Shown: positions 52,340-62,220, counted from the first letter of the stretch. The stretch is DNA of 64,000 bases from Zoroaster sp. YZ-2022 (GCA_029582265.1 CM055830.1:26381619-26445618); one strand, 5' to 3'. A program made the numbers and translations. The notes: generated by a model from the letters alone, not told the origin.

Positions 52340-52537
52340 TTATAGAAAACTTTTGAGTTTAAAGTAGCCTTGTTTGTAAATACATCTTATAGCGTCCGCA
52401 TCAGCGTAATCAAAACCCTTCGCAAGTATCAAAGCAGTGCAAGTATTCGAAAGGCCTCCTCCGTACAATTTAAATTTATAGTCGCTAAAAATTAATACAT
52501 GTTTATAATTTTCTAAATGTTCATTTTTACTCGTCAA
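52340..52537 (-). CDS. C-terminal fragment of unknown protein, convergent
   Basis: A 65-codon minus-strand frame reads LTSKNEHLENYKHVLIF, then YKFKLYGGGLSNTCTALILA, KGFDYADADAIRCIYKQG and a terminal KLKSFL. It has protein-like composition and ends naturally at a stop. It probably continues upstream (52538-52575) in another frame (KKILVLGVDE). No family recognised. The tail-to-tail arrangement with 51957-52274 suggests both came from one compact mobile or viral-like unit. Confidence 0.38.
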   Translation of the reverse strand: MTSKNEHLENYKHVLIFSDYKFKLYGGGLSNTCTALILAKGFDYADADAIRCIYKQGYFKLKSFL

Positions 52538-52599
52538 CTCCTAAAACCAATATCTTTTTCAAAACCTCAATACCATCATCTCACCCTCCACCTTTTTGA

Positions 52600-52607
52600 T
52601 GACGTCA
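52600..52607. promoter_or_regulatory. CRE-like palindrome TGACGTCA
   Basis: A perfect CRE octamer in a small GC-rich island (TGCTCCGCGCAAGC...GACTCCGCGCCAGCG) within AT-rich DNA. It could belong to a promoter, but no gene start is tied to it. Confidence 0.25.
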
Positions 52608-52779
52608 TGCTCCGCGCAAGCTGACTCCGCGCCAGCGCCAATATCATCTCTCACCCTTTCTATCTTTTTTTTTAACCACACCATTTAAAAATGTACTTGT
52701 GTTGGAACCAATTTAAAAATGTTTTTTGTAAACCGTTTTTAAGTAGGTGGGCCAGAACCCCATCTGACATACTACTACT

Positions 52780-53265
52780 GGAAACATACTGGAAAAACAG
52801 AATAAAAAATAATAGCTTTATTTGGCGGTCAAAAACCTAAATATTTTTTCCCGTATAACCGCAATCACCATACACATCACCTACCTTTATCGTTTAATTA
52901 TAAATACAAATTATAAATTACAAATAATTATAAATAAATAAAACATGTTATTATAGGCCTTATATTTTGTGTTTAGGCCAAAAAAGGTGTGTTTTCCACC
53001 CTAATTATTTGTTTACAAATAATAATAACAGGAGCTATTTATACCCACCTTATTTTTTATAATTATAAATGGAAACACTTAATATTTTGGTCTTAATTTT
53101 GAAAACCTTATATTGAAAGCTAGTTCAGTTTATTATTATTTTTTTAATATTTAAAATAATTTTTTTTAATGATTTAACAAACTGTTTCACCATTTTGGAA
53201 AATTAAATCTCTTGAGATAAACAATATAATTTATAGCCTTGACCAAGGCGCATCGGAACGGTTTG
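52780..53265 (+). repeat. duplicated fibrinogen-gene 3' flank, copy B
   Basis: Shares CTGGAAACA(C/T)ACTGGAAAAAC, the CACATC...ACC...TTTAATTA block and later TTAGG...GTGT(G)TTTTCCA with the 3' flank of the fibrinogen gene (49838-50060). It is present inverted at 61210-61829. In the latter pair it shares ATTAAATCTCTTGAGAT and AAACTGTTTCAC. The bases just upstream (52745-52785) look like an eroded fibrinogen-domain end. Confidence 0.75.
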
Positions 53266-53494
53266 GTCGCGTAATTTTGCCCCATCCGAACTCCCCGTTG
53301 CAAGTCGTTACACACAGTGGATGAATCCATATGTATACACACTGTATGTACATGTATAATTATGTAAATACAGACAATGACCACTCGTTGGATAGATGTA
53401 CATGTACGTGTCCTGTACAATGTATGTGTGTTATGTACATATATAGAAATGAAATGCACAGTGTATGCTGAATTTCTCTGGCCGAAATCGGTAC

Positions 53495-53994
53495 NNNNNN
53501 NNNNNNNNNNNNNNNNNNNNNNNNNNNNNNNNNNNNNNNNNNNNNNNNNNNNNNNNNNNNNNNNNNNNNNNNNNNNNNNNNNNNNNNNNNNNNNNNNNNN
53601 NNNNNNNNNNNNNNNNNNNNNNNNNNNNNNNNNNNNNNNNNNNNNNNNNNNNNNNNNNNNNNNNNNNNNNNNNNNNNNNNNNNNNNNNNNNNNNNNNNNN
53701 NNNNNNNNNNNNNNNNNNNNNNNNNNNNNNNNNNNNNNNNNNNNNNNNNNNNNNNNNNNNNNNNNNNNNNNNNNNNNNNNNNNNNNNNNNNNNNNNNNNN
53801 NNNNNNNNNNNNNNNNNNNNNNNNNNNNNNNNNNNNNNNNNNNNNNNNNNNNNNNNNNNNNNNNNNNNNNNNNNNNNNNNNNNNNNNNNNNNNNNNNNNN
53901 NNNNNNNNNNNNNNNNNNNNNNNNNNNNNNNNNNNNNNNNNNNNNNNNNNNNNNNNNNNNNNNNNNNNNNNNNNNNNNNNNNNNNNNNNNNNNN
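53495..53994. other. assembly gap (500 N)
   Basis: Exactly 500 unknown bases. The 5' end of the CXC/C48 locus is probably hidden in it. Confidence 0.99.
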
Positions 53995-54395
53995 TGTCCC
54001 TCATGTACGACAGATCAAGCGCAGCCACTGGTGTGGACGAAGCAAGACCAGATCTCTTTGCCCGCAAGCAGAGGCCGTACAACTCAATTCCACCAACACA
54101 GGCAGCCCTCAGAGAACATGCAAAGCGTGCGGCCTATCAGGCTTGGATCATCTGGGCCAGGCAACCATCTCCAATCCAGACACGAGCAGTCCCGCTGAAT
54201 GGGGTGGACACAGAAAGGAGAGACATGGCAGATATGTTGGACAACACTACCCCTATTGCAGCGAGCTGTCGGGAACTGACGAAGTGTTCCTGTAAGAAAG
54301 GTTGCAAAGGAAGATGCAAGTGCCAGTCAGAGCTCCCCTGCATTATCACTGCAGCAGCCTTGACGAACAGTAGCAGCTGGAGGACCAGTGGCATG
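53995..54395 (+). CDS. cysteine-rich (CXC-like) exon of an uncharacterised invertebrate protein
   Basis: The exon emerges from the gap in frame and contains IPPTQAALREHAKRAAYQAW followed by Trp/Ala residues, then LTKCSCKKGCKGRCKC. This order (P-T-x-x-A-L-x-x-H-x-x-R-A-x-Y-Q-A, then a CXC/tesmin-like Cys cluster) is one I know from large families of uncharacterised proteins in cnidarians, molluscs and arthropods. Between the two parts the expected GW...W...W region is read in another frame. One extra G at 54201-54204 and one missing C at 54250-54253 would explain this exactly. A donor GCATG|GTATGA lies at 54396. It probably belongs with the protease exons downstream, but the joining phase could not be confirmed. 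Confidence 0.6.
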
Positions 54396-54613
54396 GTATG
54401 AATAACTTTGAACATTTACTAGCCGGGACAAAGCTTACGTAATGAAAAAACAGACAATCTGGTGGCCATCTTGAAAAATATGTGTCAGTGTGCTTTATAA
54501 ACAGGAAAATCAACTTCAGCAGGCTTGAAAACATAGGAATCCACACCTAGATCATGCAAATCGGACAACTACAAATACTTTTAAGCAAAACGTCAACTTC
54601 GGGCGGCTAATTT

Positions 54614-54645
54614 GGCGGCCATCTTGAAAAATGGCCGCCATCTTG
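54614..54645. promoter_or_regulatory. YY1-like CCGCCATCTTG palindrome in intron
   Basis: GGCGGCCAT and ATGGCCGCC are perfect 9-bp inverted arms with an 8-bp loop, followed by GCCGCCATCTTGG, which fits the YY1 consensus. A related GTGGCCATCTTGAAAAAT is at 54460-54477. The pieces could be part of a dispersed repeat rather than a regulatory site. Confidence 0.3.
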
Positions 54646-54973
54646 GATTTTCAATTGGCCAATCGGGCAGATTTGATTAGTATCACTTGGAGAACAAGTG
54701 TGCCAAATTTGATGCTTGTATCATCATTTGCACGATTCCTCTCAAAAATTGCTGTTATCTGCCCCACTATGTATGCATTATGACGGACAGTGCATTAAAT
54801 TTTGTGCATGATGTTTAACGTTTGTTTACAATTTACAATCATTTATTATTTACTACTTCAGCAGTTATGACAGTATTGCCCAAACACTTTTACCTGCATT
54901 ATTCTTTCTATTTTGCTGCACACTAGTCTCAACTTTTATTGTTTATGTGTGATTTTTATCAAAGTCCTTGCAG

Positions 54974-55052
54974 CTCCAAAGAAAAAACATGTAACCTTCT
55001 CAGATGGTACCTGTCCAGGAGGGATACAGAGTCAAGAAGTCTGAACTGAGAG
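54974..55052 (+). CDS. duplicated 78-nt exon, copy 1 (one extra base)
   Basis: Acceptor CCTTGCAG| at 54973 and donor AGAG|GTAATT at 55053 bound a 79-nt exon reading PKKKHVTFSDGTCPG, then, after dropping one G from GGG 55021-55023, GYRVKKSELR. It aligns with the 78-nt exon at 55374-55451, including the same phase-1 boundaries. The extra base causes a stop in the literal reading. Function unknown. Confidence 0.55.
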
Positions 55053-55373
55053 GTAATTATATAGACCATTGCAAATACGCCATACAGCTGACATGTGTTG
55101 CTTGAAATGCATTTATGTGATGCACATACGTACATTAAGTATGAAGCAGTGGTGCATTCATTTTGCAGGGTACTATGTGGCCATATAAATAGTTAATACA
55201 GTATACATGTATGTTATGACAACAGTGAACACTACTGAACAACCCAGCGATATTGTTGGGTTCATCATCATACTTGGGAATGTCATTGTAAATATGTGAT
55301 GTCATTTTATTTAATAGTAATTTACTGCTATGAATTGATAGAATGTCTGACTGTCAACTTTTTACCTACATAG

Positions 55374-55451
55374 CTCCAGTAAAACAACAGGACACTTTCT
55401 CCAAAGGGATCTGTCCTGGAGAGGCAATAACGTGCAAATCTGGCTTGAAAG
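55374..55451 (+). CDS. duplicated 78-nt exon, copy 2 (intact)
   Basis: Acceptor CTACATAG| and donor GAAAG|GTACTA bound a 26-codon symmetric exon (phase 1 at both ends) encoding PVKQQDTFSKGICPGEAITC then KSGLK. Because it is symmetric, it can be duplicated or skipped without frame loss. It joins the protease exon at 55856 in the correct phase (G plus AC gives Asp). Confidence 0.6.
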
Positions 55452-55855
55452 GTACTAATCACTTTCAGCTGTTTTTTGTTTCTTTGGAAATAACATCATT
55501 TGCATAGTTTGCATGGTTGTTTCCTTAAATAACTTTTAGCCTTCGATATTATATAAAGGATTTTCTGATGCCAAAGTTATGACGCTTGATGGGTTTAATG
55601 GTACAATGGTTGTTAGTCTAATGTTATACAGCAGGTACACATTGGTCTGTTGGGCATCCAATTTTAACCGTTACAGTATGACTTTTTGGGCGCAATATGA
55701 CAATCTTAAAGCTTATGACCAATCAGAATACAGGATTCAAGTCTGGTGGGTTGACAATAGCAATACAATGTAATAGTTTGAAGTAAATTTGCAATAAAAT
55801 TTTCTATTATGCTTCTTTGTAATGATACGTGGTAAAATTTCACGTTACCTTTTAG

Positions 55856-57353
55856 ACAAATTGTTAGCAGATATTCAGCTTATGGGTGAGATGAACAAAC
55901 TGAAAGTGAAACCAGGGTCAAGATTACACATATGTGGAGAGGTTCTGGACCATGCAGACTTTGCAACTCTAGAGAATGGCAACTGGTTGACTGACAAGGT
56001 ACGTGTGATATGCTAGAGAGCTTTCCCTATGGAAATTCTGTTGACACTCACTTGGCGTTATGAATTGGCTGGTGATTTAGTGGTTAATCGAACACATGAA
56101 ATTGACTTCAAACATTCTTGAGGTCCAGTAAAGGTCTTGACTCTGAGACTATTCGAGACCGAGCCAAAAAAGTACAAGACCGAGACCTCAACATTTCCAG
56201 ACCTCAAAAGTGTTGAGATCTGAAAGATATGGTCTCGAGACTAGTCTAGAGACCAAGACCTCGGTCTAGACCTCAAACACTGATATTAAAGTTGTACATG
56301 TGATGTATGTTGGTCTCAAATTTTGTTTTATGATTGCAGGTTATCAATGCATATTTGGCACTATTGAAGACAACATTGAACAAACAATACCTGGGCCATA
56401 TTTACGTTCTTCCTTCATATGTGGCCGTTCTGTGGGACAGTGGGAAGTTTGACACCTTTCTCTACCAAAAGGTAATTGTTTTGTTGTTACATAAAAATCG
56501 ATTTCCAAATATTATAATGACATTCCTTAAATATAAATTACTCATCTAATTTAAAAATTAATTGGCTTAGAGTCTGCTTGGGACGATTAGTCTGGTGACC
56601 ATTGGGATGGAAGTCAAACCGATCATTGAGCAAAGAAAAAAAATTAGTAATATATATTTGAATGTTGTCCGCATTTCTTGTAAGAGAAAATATTGTCGTT
56701 TTTACAGGTTAAAATGTCCATGTATGAGTGGATTTTTATGCCCATAAACGTCAATAGAAATCACTGGGTTCTCATCGCAGCTGATGTACGTTCTCAAAGA
56801 GTGGCATTATTAGACTCTCTGGCCAATAAAAGTACCAGCAGAATCTATCTGAACAAGTGGAGGTAAGTTATCAGTTATCCCACAAGCAGCATTTGAAAAC
56901 GAAAAAAATAGTGCTTCTGCGTCCCATATTCCACAGCACGCTTGTGATAATTTTTTGATTTTTTGATTTTTTGAACAACGGTTGTTGGCTGCGCTTATGT
57001 TATTGCTTAAGCACGCATATGTACGCTGGAACAGCAATACGCACCGTGAGATATGGGTTATGTGGTTTGTGGTATATGGTTATGTATTTCACGGCTGGGA
57101 CAGTAGCACAGTGTACATGTATTACTATTGGTCATATGCCTGAAAGAAACGTATAGTTTGAGTTATCAAATTTTCCAAGATTCTTTGTTTATGAGGCTTG
57201 GATTAATTTGTTTTGTACTCGTTATTCAACTTTAGGAAGTTCATGTCAATCCGCGCAAAAAGGGTTGGGGAGCTTGGTACATGGACTAATGATTACTTGC
57301 TGACATCTGCACAACAAAATGATGGTCATAGCTGTGGACCATTTGTTATGTTG
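55856..57353 (+). CDS. Ulp1/SENP-like C48 cysteine protease, four exons, 3' end missing
   Basis: Exons 55856-55998, 56340-56471, 56708-56862 and 57236-57353 all have GT-AG borders and join in frame. The first reads DKLLADIQLMGEMNKLKV and ends NGNWLTDK. The second reads VINAYLALLKTTLNKQ, with YVLPSYVAVLWDSG later. The third carries the catalytic His in NRNHWVLIAADV and a partner Asp in ALLDSLA. The fourth carries the catalytic Cys in QQNDGHSCGPFVML. This is the His-Asp-Cys triad of C48 (SUMO-protease-like) enzymes, with the W-L-x-D entry motif and oxyanion Gln also visible. C48 enzymes cleave SUMO or related substrates. In invertebrates, diverged members also occur in mobile-element genes. The exon after 57353 was not found, and the intron beginning there holds a minisatellite and a LINE. 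Confidence 0.8.
56100..56285 (+). repeat. degenerate GAGACC-rich patch in protease intron
   Basis: Many variants of GAGACC, GACCTC and GTCTAGA occur within 185 bp of the first protease intron (for example CAAGACCGAGACCTCAACAT and GAGACTAGTCTAGAGACC). Similar patches of GAGTCC occur at 9855 and 13470. Confidence 0.5.
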
Positions 57354-57388
57354 GTAAGTTGAATTTTAATTAATTTGAGTTCATGTTA

Positions 57389-58590
57389 GTCTACTGGGGA
57401 TGTCACACTACTTGGGATGGCATTCTACTGGGGATGTCATTCTACTGGGGATGTCATTCTACTGGGGATGTCATTCTACTGGGGATGTCATTCTACTGGG
57501 GATGTCATTCTACTGGGGATGTCACTCTACTGGGGATGTCACTCTACTGGGGATGTCACTCTACTGGGGATGTCACTCTACTGGGGATGTCATTCTACTG
57601 GGGATGTCATTCTACTGGGGATGTCATTCTACTGGGATGTCACTCTACTGGGGATGTCAGTCTACTGGGGATGTCATTCTACTGGGGATGTCATTCTACT
57701 GGGGATGTCATTCTACTGGGGATGTCATTCTACTGGGATGTCACACTACTGGAGATGTCATTCTACTGGGGGTGTCATTCTACTGGGGATGTCACTCTAC
57801 TGGGATGTCACTCTACTGGGATGTCACACTACTGGAGATGTCATTCTACTAGGGGTGTCATTCTACTGGGGATGTCATTCTACTGGGGATGTCACTCTAC
57901 TGGTGATGTCATTCTACTGGTGATGTCATTCTACTGGGGGTGTCATTCTACTGGGGGTGTCATTCTACTGGGGATGTCACTCTACTGGGGATGTCACTCT
58001 ACTGGGGATGTCACTCTACTGGGGATGTCACTCTACTGGGGATGTCACTCTACTGGGATGTCACTCTACTGGGGATGTCACTCTACTGGGGATGTCACTC
58101 TACTGGGGATGTCACTCTACTGGGGGTGTCACTCTACTGGGGATGTCACTCTCCTGGGGATGTCACTCTACTGGGGATCACTCTACTGGGGGTGTCACTC
58201 TACTGGGGGTGTCACTCTACTGGGGATGTCATTTTACTGGGGATGTCACTCTACTGGGGATGTCACTCTATTTGGGGTGTCACTCTACTGGGGATGTCAC
58301 TCTACTGGGGATGTCACTCTACTGGGGATGTCACTCTACTGGGGATGTCACTCTACTGGGGATGTCACTCTACTGGGGATGTCACTCTACTGGGGTGTCA
58401 CTCTACTGGGGATGTCACTCTGCTGGGGATGTCACTCTGCTGGGGGTGTCACTCTGCTGGGGGTGTCACTCTATTGGGGGTGTCACTCTATTGGGGGTGT
58501 CACCCTACTGGGGATGTCACCCTATTGGGGGTGTCACTCTACTGGGGGTGTCACTCTACTGGGGATGTCACTCTACTGGGTATGTCACTC
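57389..58590 (+). repeat. 17-bp minisatellite, about 70 units
   Basis: The unit is CTACTGGGGATGTCAYT, tandem for 1.2 kb. Because 17 is not a multiple of 3 and the unit has no stop in any forward frame, all three plus-strand frames are open for hundreds of codons, giving a 17-residue repeat peptide (for example GDVTLLGMSLYWGCHST). These frames are not genes. The array starts 36 bp after the donor of the last protease exon and ends inside a LINE fragment. Confidence 0.95.
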
Positions 58591-59166
58591 CAAAAGAAAG
58601 CCATTCGGTTAATTTCTAAAGCCCACTTCATTGCCCACACAGATCCCCTCTTCAAAGACTTGAAACTGCTTAACCTTGACAACATCAATAAATATCAACA
58701 AAACGTGTTCATGTATAAATACGCCAACAAACAACTACCTAGCAAATTCCAAGCATTATTCACATTTAATTATAATGTTCATAATTACAACACTAGAACA
58801 TCAACAAACATACATCTTCCAATCCATAGAACTTGACTTTTTCAACATACCATTCGATACACTGGTGCCATAAATTGGAACACACTACCCCAACTTATTA
58901 GACATTCCCCTTCTCTCGGTTTATTCAAGCGTAATATAAAACGGTATCTTTTAAATTGTTCCCTGTAATTTATTGATGTTATATTGCCCAAACTAATATT
59001 ACTTTTCATTATTTTGTCTCATGTATGGTATATATATATATATATGTACTTATACATTCCATCCCTAAACTTGGATAGGCTATCGTCTCCACCCTTCATG
59101 TGACATCTGTTTATATGCTTTCGCTAGGGTTAATCTATGTTTTGTCTGTCTGTCCCTTTTGTCCTA

Positions 59167-59219
<53 letters not shown>

Positions 59220-59410
59220 TGTCTAAGGCATCCCCAACACAAGCAATGCTTTTCGGGATATGCCTCCATTTCACTATTTTGTTGCTATGCTACTTTATGT
59301 AATTCCCCTACTCACTTTATTTATTTTGTAGTTTGTATTATTGTTTTACACTGCAATCTGTAAAGTGAATATCTGTAAAGTGAAATGGAAATAAATGTGA
59401 TTATGAATTA
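58589..59410 (+). mobile_element. CR1/jockey-like LINE 3' fragment
   Basis: Right after the minisatellite the sequence encodes LQKKAIRLISKAHFIAHTDP, LNLDNINKYQQNVFMYKYAN and VHNYNTRTSTN. In another frame follow IRYTGAINWNTLPQLIRHSP and FKRNIKRYLL, with a stop near 58968. This is the C-terminal part of a LINE RT protein, related to the fragment at 21993-23130 (minus). The 3' UTR contains a (TCTG)n array and ends at GAAATAAATGTGATTATG. Confidence 0.72.
59146..59219 (+). repeat. (TCTG)n microsatellite
   Basis: Tetranucleotide array with minor interruptions within the LINE 3' UTR. Confidence 0.9.
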
Positions 59411-59689
59411 CTTATCCTCTTCACCATGTAAAGCTACAAGTTTTACCTATTTTTTATTGTTATTGTGCAAATCCGTGGGTAGCATAAAGAAGGCCTTCAA
59501 ATTTACAAACCTACACCGACGGCGGAAGTGTGGGGGAGGGCACTTTTAAAAACGATCCGCCCCCACACTTTTCGACCAAGTTTGTCATGTAGCCTTGAGT
59601 GCTGTTAATGATTCTCCTAAATTATTAAATCCAACAATCTCACAAATTTTCCGAAATGTTTAATTAATACATTTTTTCATAATTTTTCT

Positions 59690-60275
59690 CCCCAATCCTC
59701 CCCCTCCTCCTCCTTCTCCTCCTCCCTTCTCCCCACCCCACCCCACCCAAAGTCTCTCCCTCTCAGCATCAAGTTGAAATTTAGTGCGAATTTATTCTGG
59801 TTCACTAAATGTTCGATACTGGAAATGAAATGGATTCTTTAAAAAACAGTGTCCCGTTGTTATATTATATTAGATGTCCCTTCAATAATGTCACAGAGAG
59901 GTTTAGTTATCTATAGTCTCTGCAAACTTCCTGTCGCCGTTTTTTCCTGATCTGTCAGGTCACGTGGTCAACATTAGAAGATTTTGTTTATTCACAAACT
60001 CAGAAATGAAAGAAAACATTTGTATTCGGTTCCTATCACTCAGTTTATTGCACTTGATTCGAACCAGGTTATTCAACAGTATTACTGAATTTAATTATTT
60101 TTATAGGCTATCCAATATTTTCGACATTTGAGTACTCGCTCAGTGTACCCTTAACCTCCTTGAAATGGTGTGTTTATTGTTATTCAACATGTTCAAGAAA
60201 ACAAAATAAATATTTCCAAAAATGCCCATTATTCTCCTTTGAAAGTGTCTTAAATTGTGGATGGCCTCTTACAGC
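59690..60275 (+). repeat. long direct duplication, copy 1
   Basis: A pyrimidine-rich tract, then TCTCCCTCTCAGCATCAAGT, TTTAGTTATCTATAGTCTCT, GTCACGTGGTCA, CAAACTCAGAAATGAAAGAA, TTGATTCGAACCAGG, TTCGACATTTGAGTACTC and ATTCTCCTTTGAAA. The same order recurs at 63470-64000. Confidence 0.85.
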
Positions 60276-61016
60276 TAATTAATAACATCAATGCGTTATG
60301 TACAGGAAATTTTCCTTTAAGGTGATCGTCCTTGCTCAACCTAATGGATTAGGCCTGACTTGATTTCTGTTATATATTTTATGTCCAATATTTGTCCAAT
60401 AATACAAAACCAAAAACTTGGTATGGTAGTTCCAATCGCATCTCCCTCCCAGCATATTCACAATGGATGTGAACGGTAAAATAATCCCAGTTCAGCCAGA
60501 CGGTAATTTTTCCCCAAACGAGATTACAATGAAAGCAGCAGCGTTGTAGCTGTATGTGTTGAAAATAAATAAATACAATTAATCAACCTGAACTGATTTT
60601 TTGAAAGGACTATTTGAAAGGACTGTCACTTGTTTATTTTTTATTACATGGTCTTATTAACAAATAATAATAATAATAAATATTAAACAAAAATAATTTA
60701 CAAAAAATAAAAAAAATAAAAAAAATAAAAAAAATAAACAATACATTCCAATAGCCAGTAATTTTTAGCCAGTGACTCAGGCAAATGTTGTGAAACTATT
60801 TAAGCATTATGTCTTTCTTAGAAATATTTATTGAAATTTATTAAATTAATATTTTAATGTATTTGTAGAAGTCTCTTGTCAACAATTACAATCTGTTGAA
60901 TTCTGCAGACTTTGAAATGTCCTTGGCGAAGCACCCGTCAATTGATGTGTTTTCGACCCCTCTTTTGTTCTCTGATTCACGTGAGTGTACATACGAGGAA
61001 ACAAAACATAAGTAGT
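60276..61016. other. intergenic DNA, one possible exon
   Basis: At 60909-60980 a 72-nt segment has an acceptor (TTCTGCAG|), a donor (TTCAC|GTGAGT) and reads DFEMSLAKHPSIDVFSTPLL then FSDS, phase 1 at both ends. It does not join the protease exon at 57353 directly (phase mismatch). The rest holds AAATAAAA-rich low-complexity sequence (60660-60745). Confidence 0.25.
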
Positions 61017-61019
61017 CTG

Positions 61020-61215
61020 CAGAATTTAAGCTGCCCCCCTCCACAAATTTCCAGTGCCCCCCCCTCAGGTGCCCCCCCACGAAAAATCCTCATAGTGCCC
61101 CAAAAAACAGAAAAGAAAAAGAAAAGGGAAAAACCCATACCCCCTGAGCCCCCCCCCCCCCCACTGAAAAGCAGTGCCCCCGCCCCCACTTAAAAAGTCC
61201 TGGCTACGCCGCTGC
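61020..61215 (-). mobile_element. C-rich hAT-like MITE fragment
   Basis: On the minus strand it begins CAGCGGCGTAGCCAGGA, a hAT-like terminus, followed by G-rich GGGGGC blocks. The neighbouring duplicated sequence continues at CCGATGCG on its right, so it interrupts or borders copy C. The opposite terminus was not located. Confidence 0.4.
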
Positions 61216-61829
61216 CGATGCGACTTGGTCAACGCTATCAATTATATTGTTAATCTCAAGAGATTTAATTTTCAAAATTTGTGAAACAGTTTGTTAAATC
61301 GTCCAAAACCAAACTGCACTCATTGGCGGGGGGGGGGGGGGGGGGGGGGGTAAGCTAAGGGGGCTGTAGCCCTCCAAAAAAAATCGTTAAAAAAAAAAAA
61401 AAAAAAAAAAAAAGAGAGAGCAAGAGGGGAGGGGAGGGGACAACGCACTCTCATTCCCACAGTGTTTTTTTTTCTCCCTTTGATTATTTCATTGTAATTT
61501 TTGTAGTACTGAAAAATAATTGTTTTTGATTCTCAGCCCCCCCCCCTAAAAATTTTCTGGATCCGCCCATGGCACTAGCCTTCAATGTGAGATTTTCAAA
61601 ATGAACACCAAAATATTAAGTGTTTCCATTTATAATTATAAAAATCGGCTGGGTATAAATGGATATCATTTTCAGCTCCTGTTTTTATTATTATTTGTAA
61701 AGAAATAATTAGGGTGGAAAACACACCTTTTTTGGCGTAAACGCAAAATATAAGGCCTATAATAACATATGTTTTATTTATTTATAATTATTTGTAATTA
61801 AATGATAAAGGTAGGCGTGATGATTTGTA
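61210..61829 (-). repeat. inverted copy C of the 52780-53265 block, with insertion
   Basis: On the minus strand it follows copy B in order. Shared blocks include TTTATCATTTAATTACAAAT, ATAGGCCTTATATTTTG, AAAGGTGTGTTTTCCACCCT, GGAAACACTTAATATTTTGG and AAATCTCTTGAGATTAACAA. Between about 61315 and 61570 a poly-G, poly-A and GGGGAGGGG-rich insert ending TCTGGATCCGCCCATGG breaks it. Confidence 0.75.
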
Positions 61830-62092
61830 TTGGTCAATTGTGCCATCTGTTGTCAAAACAAGTCAAAACAAGACCCGTTGTCAGGTGATGACGTTCAAGC
61901 ATTTTAAAACGCTCGTTGTCAAAACGCGACAGGCGCGTGAGCCCTTTAAAAGGCTTGCTGACCAGAAAGAGTTTTAAAGGCCCACGTGTGTGCCACATTT
62001 TGACAACGAGGTTTATAAAAGGTTCCAACGTCATCACTTGACAACGAGTCTTGTTAACTTGTTTTGATAACCGACAGCACACTATTGACCAA
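61830..62092. repeat. foldback with ~105-bp arms
   Basis: The left arm starts TTGGTCAATTGTGCCATC and the right arm ends GCACACTATTGACCAA. Both carry GTTGTCA..TGATGACGTT in opposite orientation. TA flanks both edges. Related sequence at 29284-29457 shares both the arm and the DNA beyond the right edge, so the foldback is part of a larger repeat rather than a clean single insertion. Confidence 0.75.
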
Positions 62093-62220
62093 TAAAACTT
62101 ATAACCTTTATTTGATATCCTACTTAACAAATTATTAATAATATCCACACTTGACCTTAATCGTTTACAGTATCAAATAACAATAATGAAAACAGTCAAT
62201 TACCGAGAGAAAAATTAATG
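62093..62220 (+). repeat. continuation of dispersed repeat (matches 29458-29600)
   Basis: Shares TTTACAGTATCAAAT, AATAATGAAAACA and GAGAGAAA with the block right of the first scaffold gap. Confidence 0.7.

Noticed and set aside
55579..55773. 64-codon ORF within the intron before the protease exon
   Set aside because: No splice sites at its ends, no family resemblance, and it sits wholly inside an intron with good borders.
57389..58590. CRISPR array
   Set aside because: Units are directly tandem without unique spacers, and the genome is eukaryotic.
57383..58619. 409-codon and other long ORFs with a 17-residue repeat
   Set aside because: They are the three-frame translation of a 17-bp minisatellite. 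There is no start context, and a LINE fragment follows in one frame.
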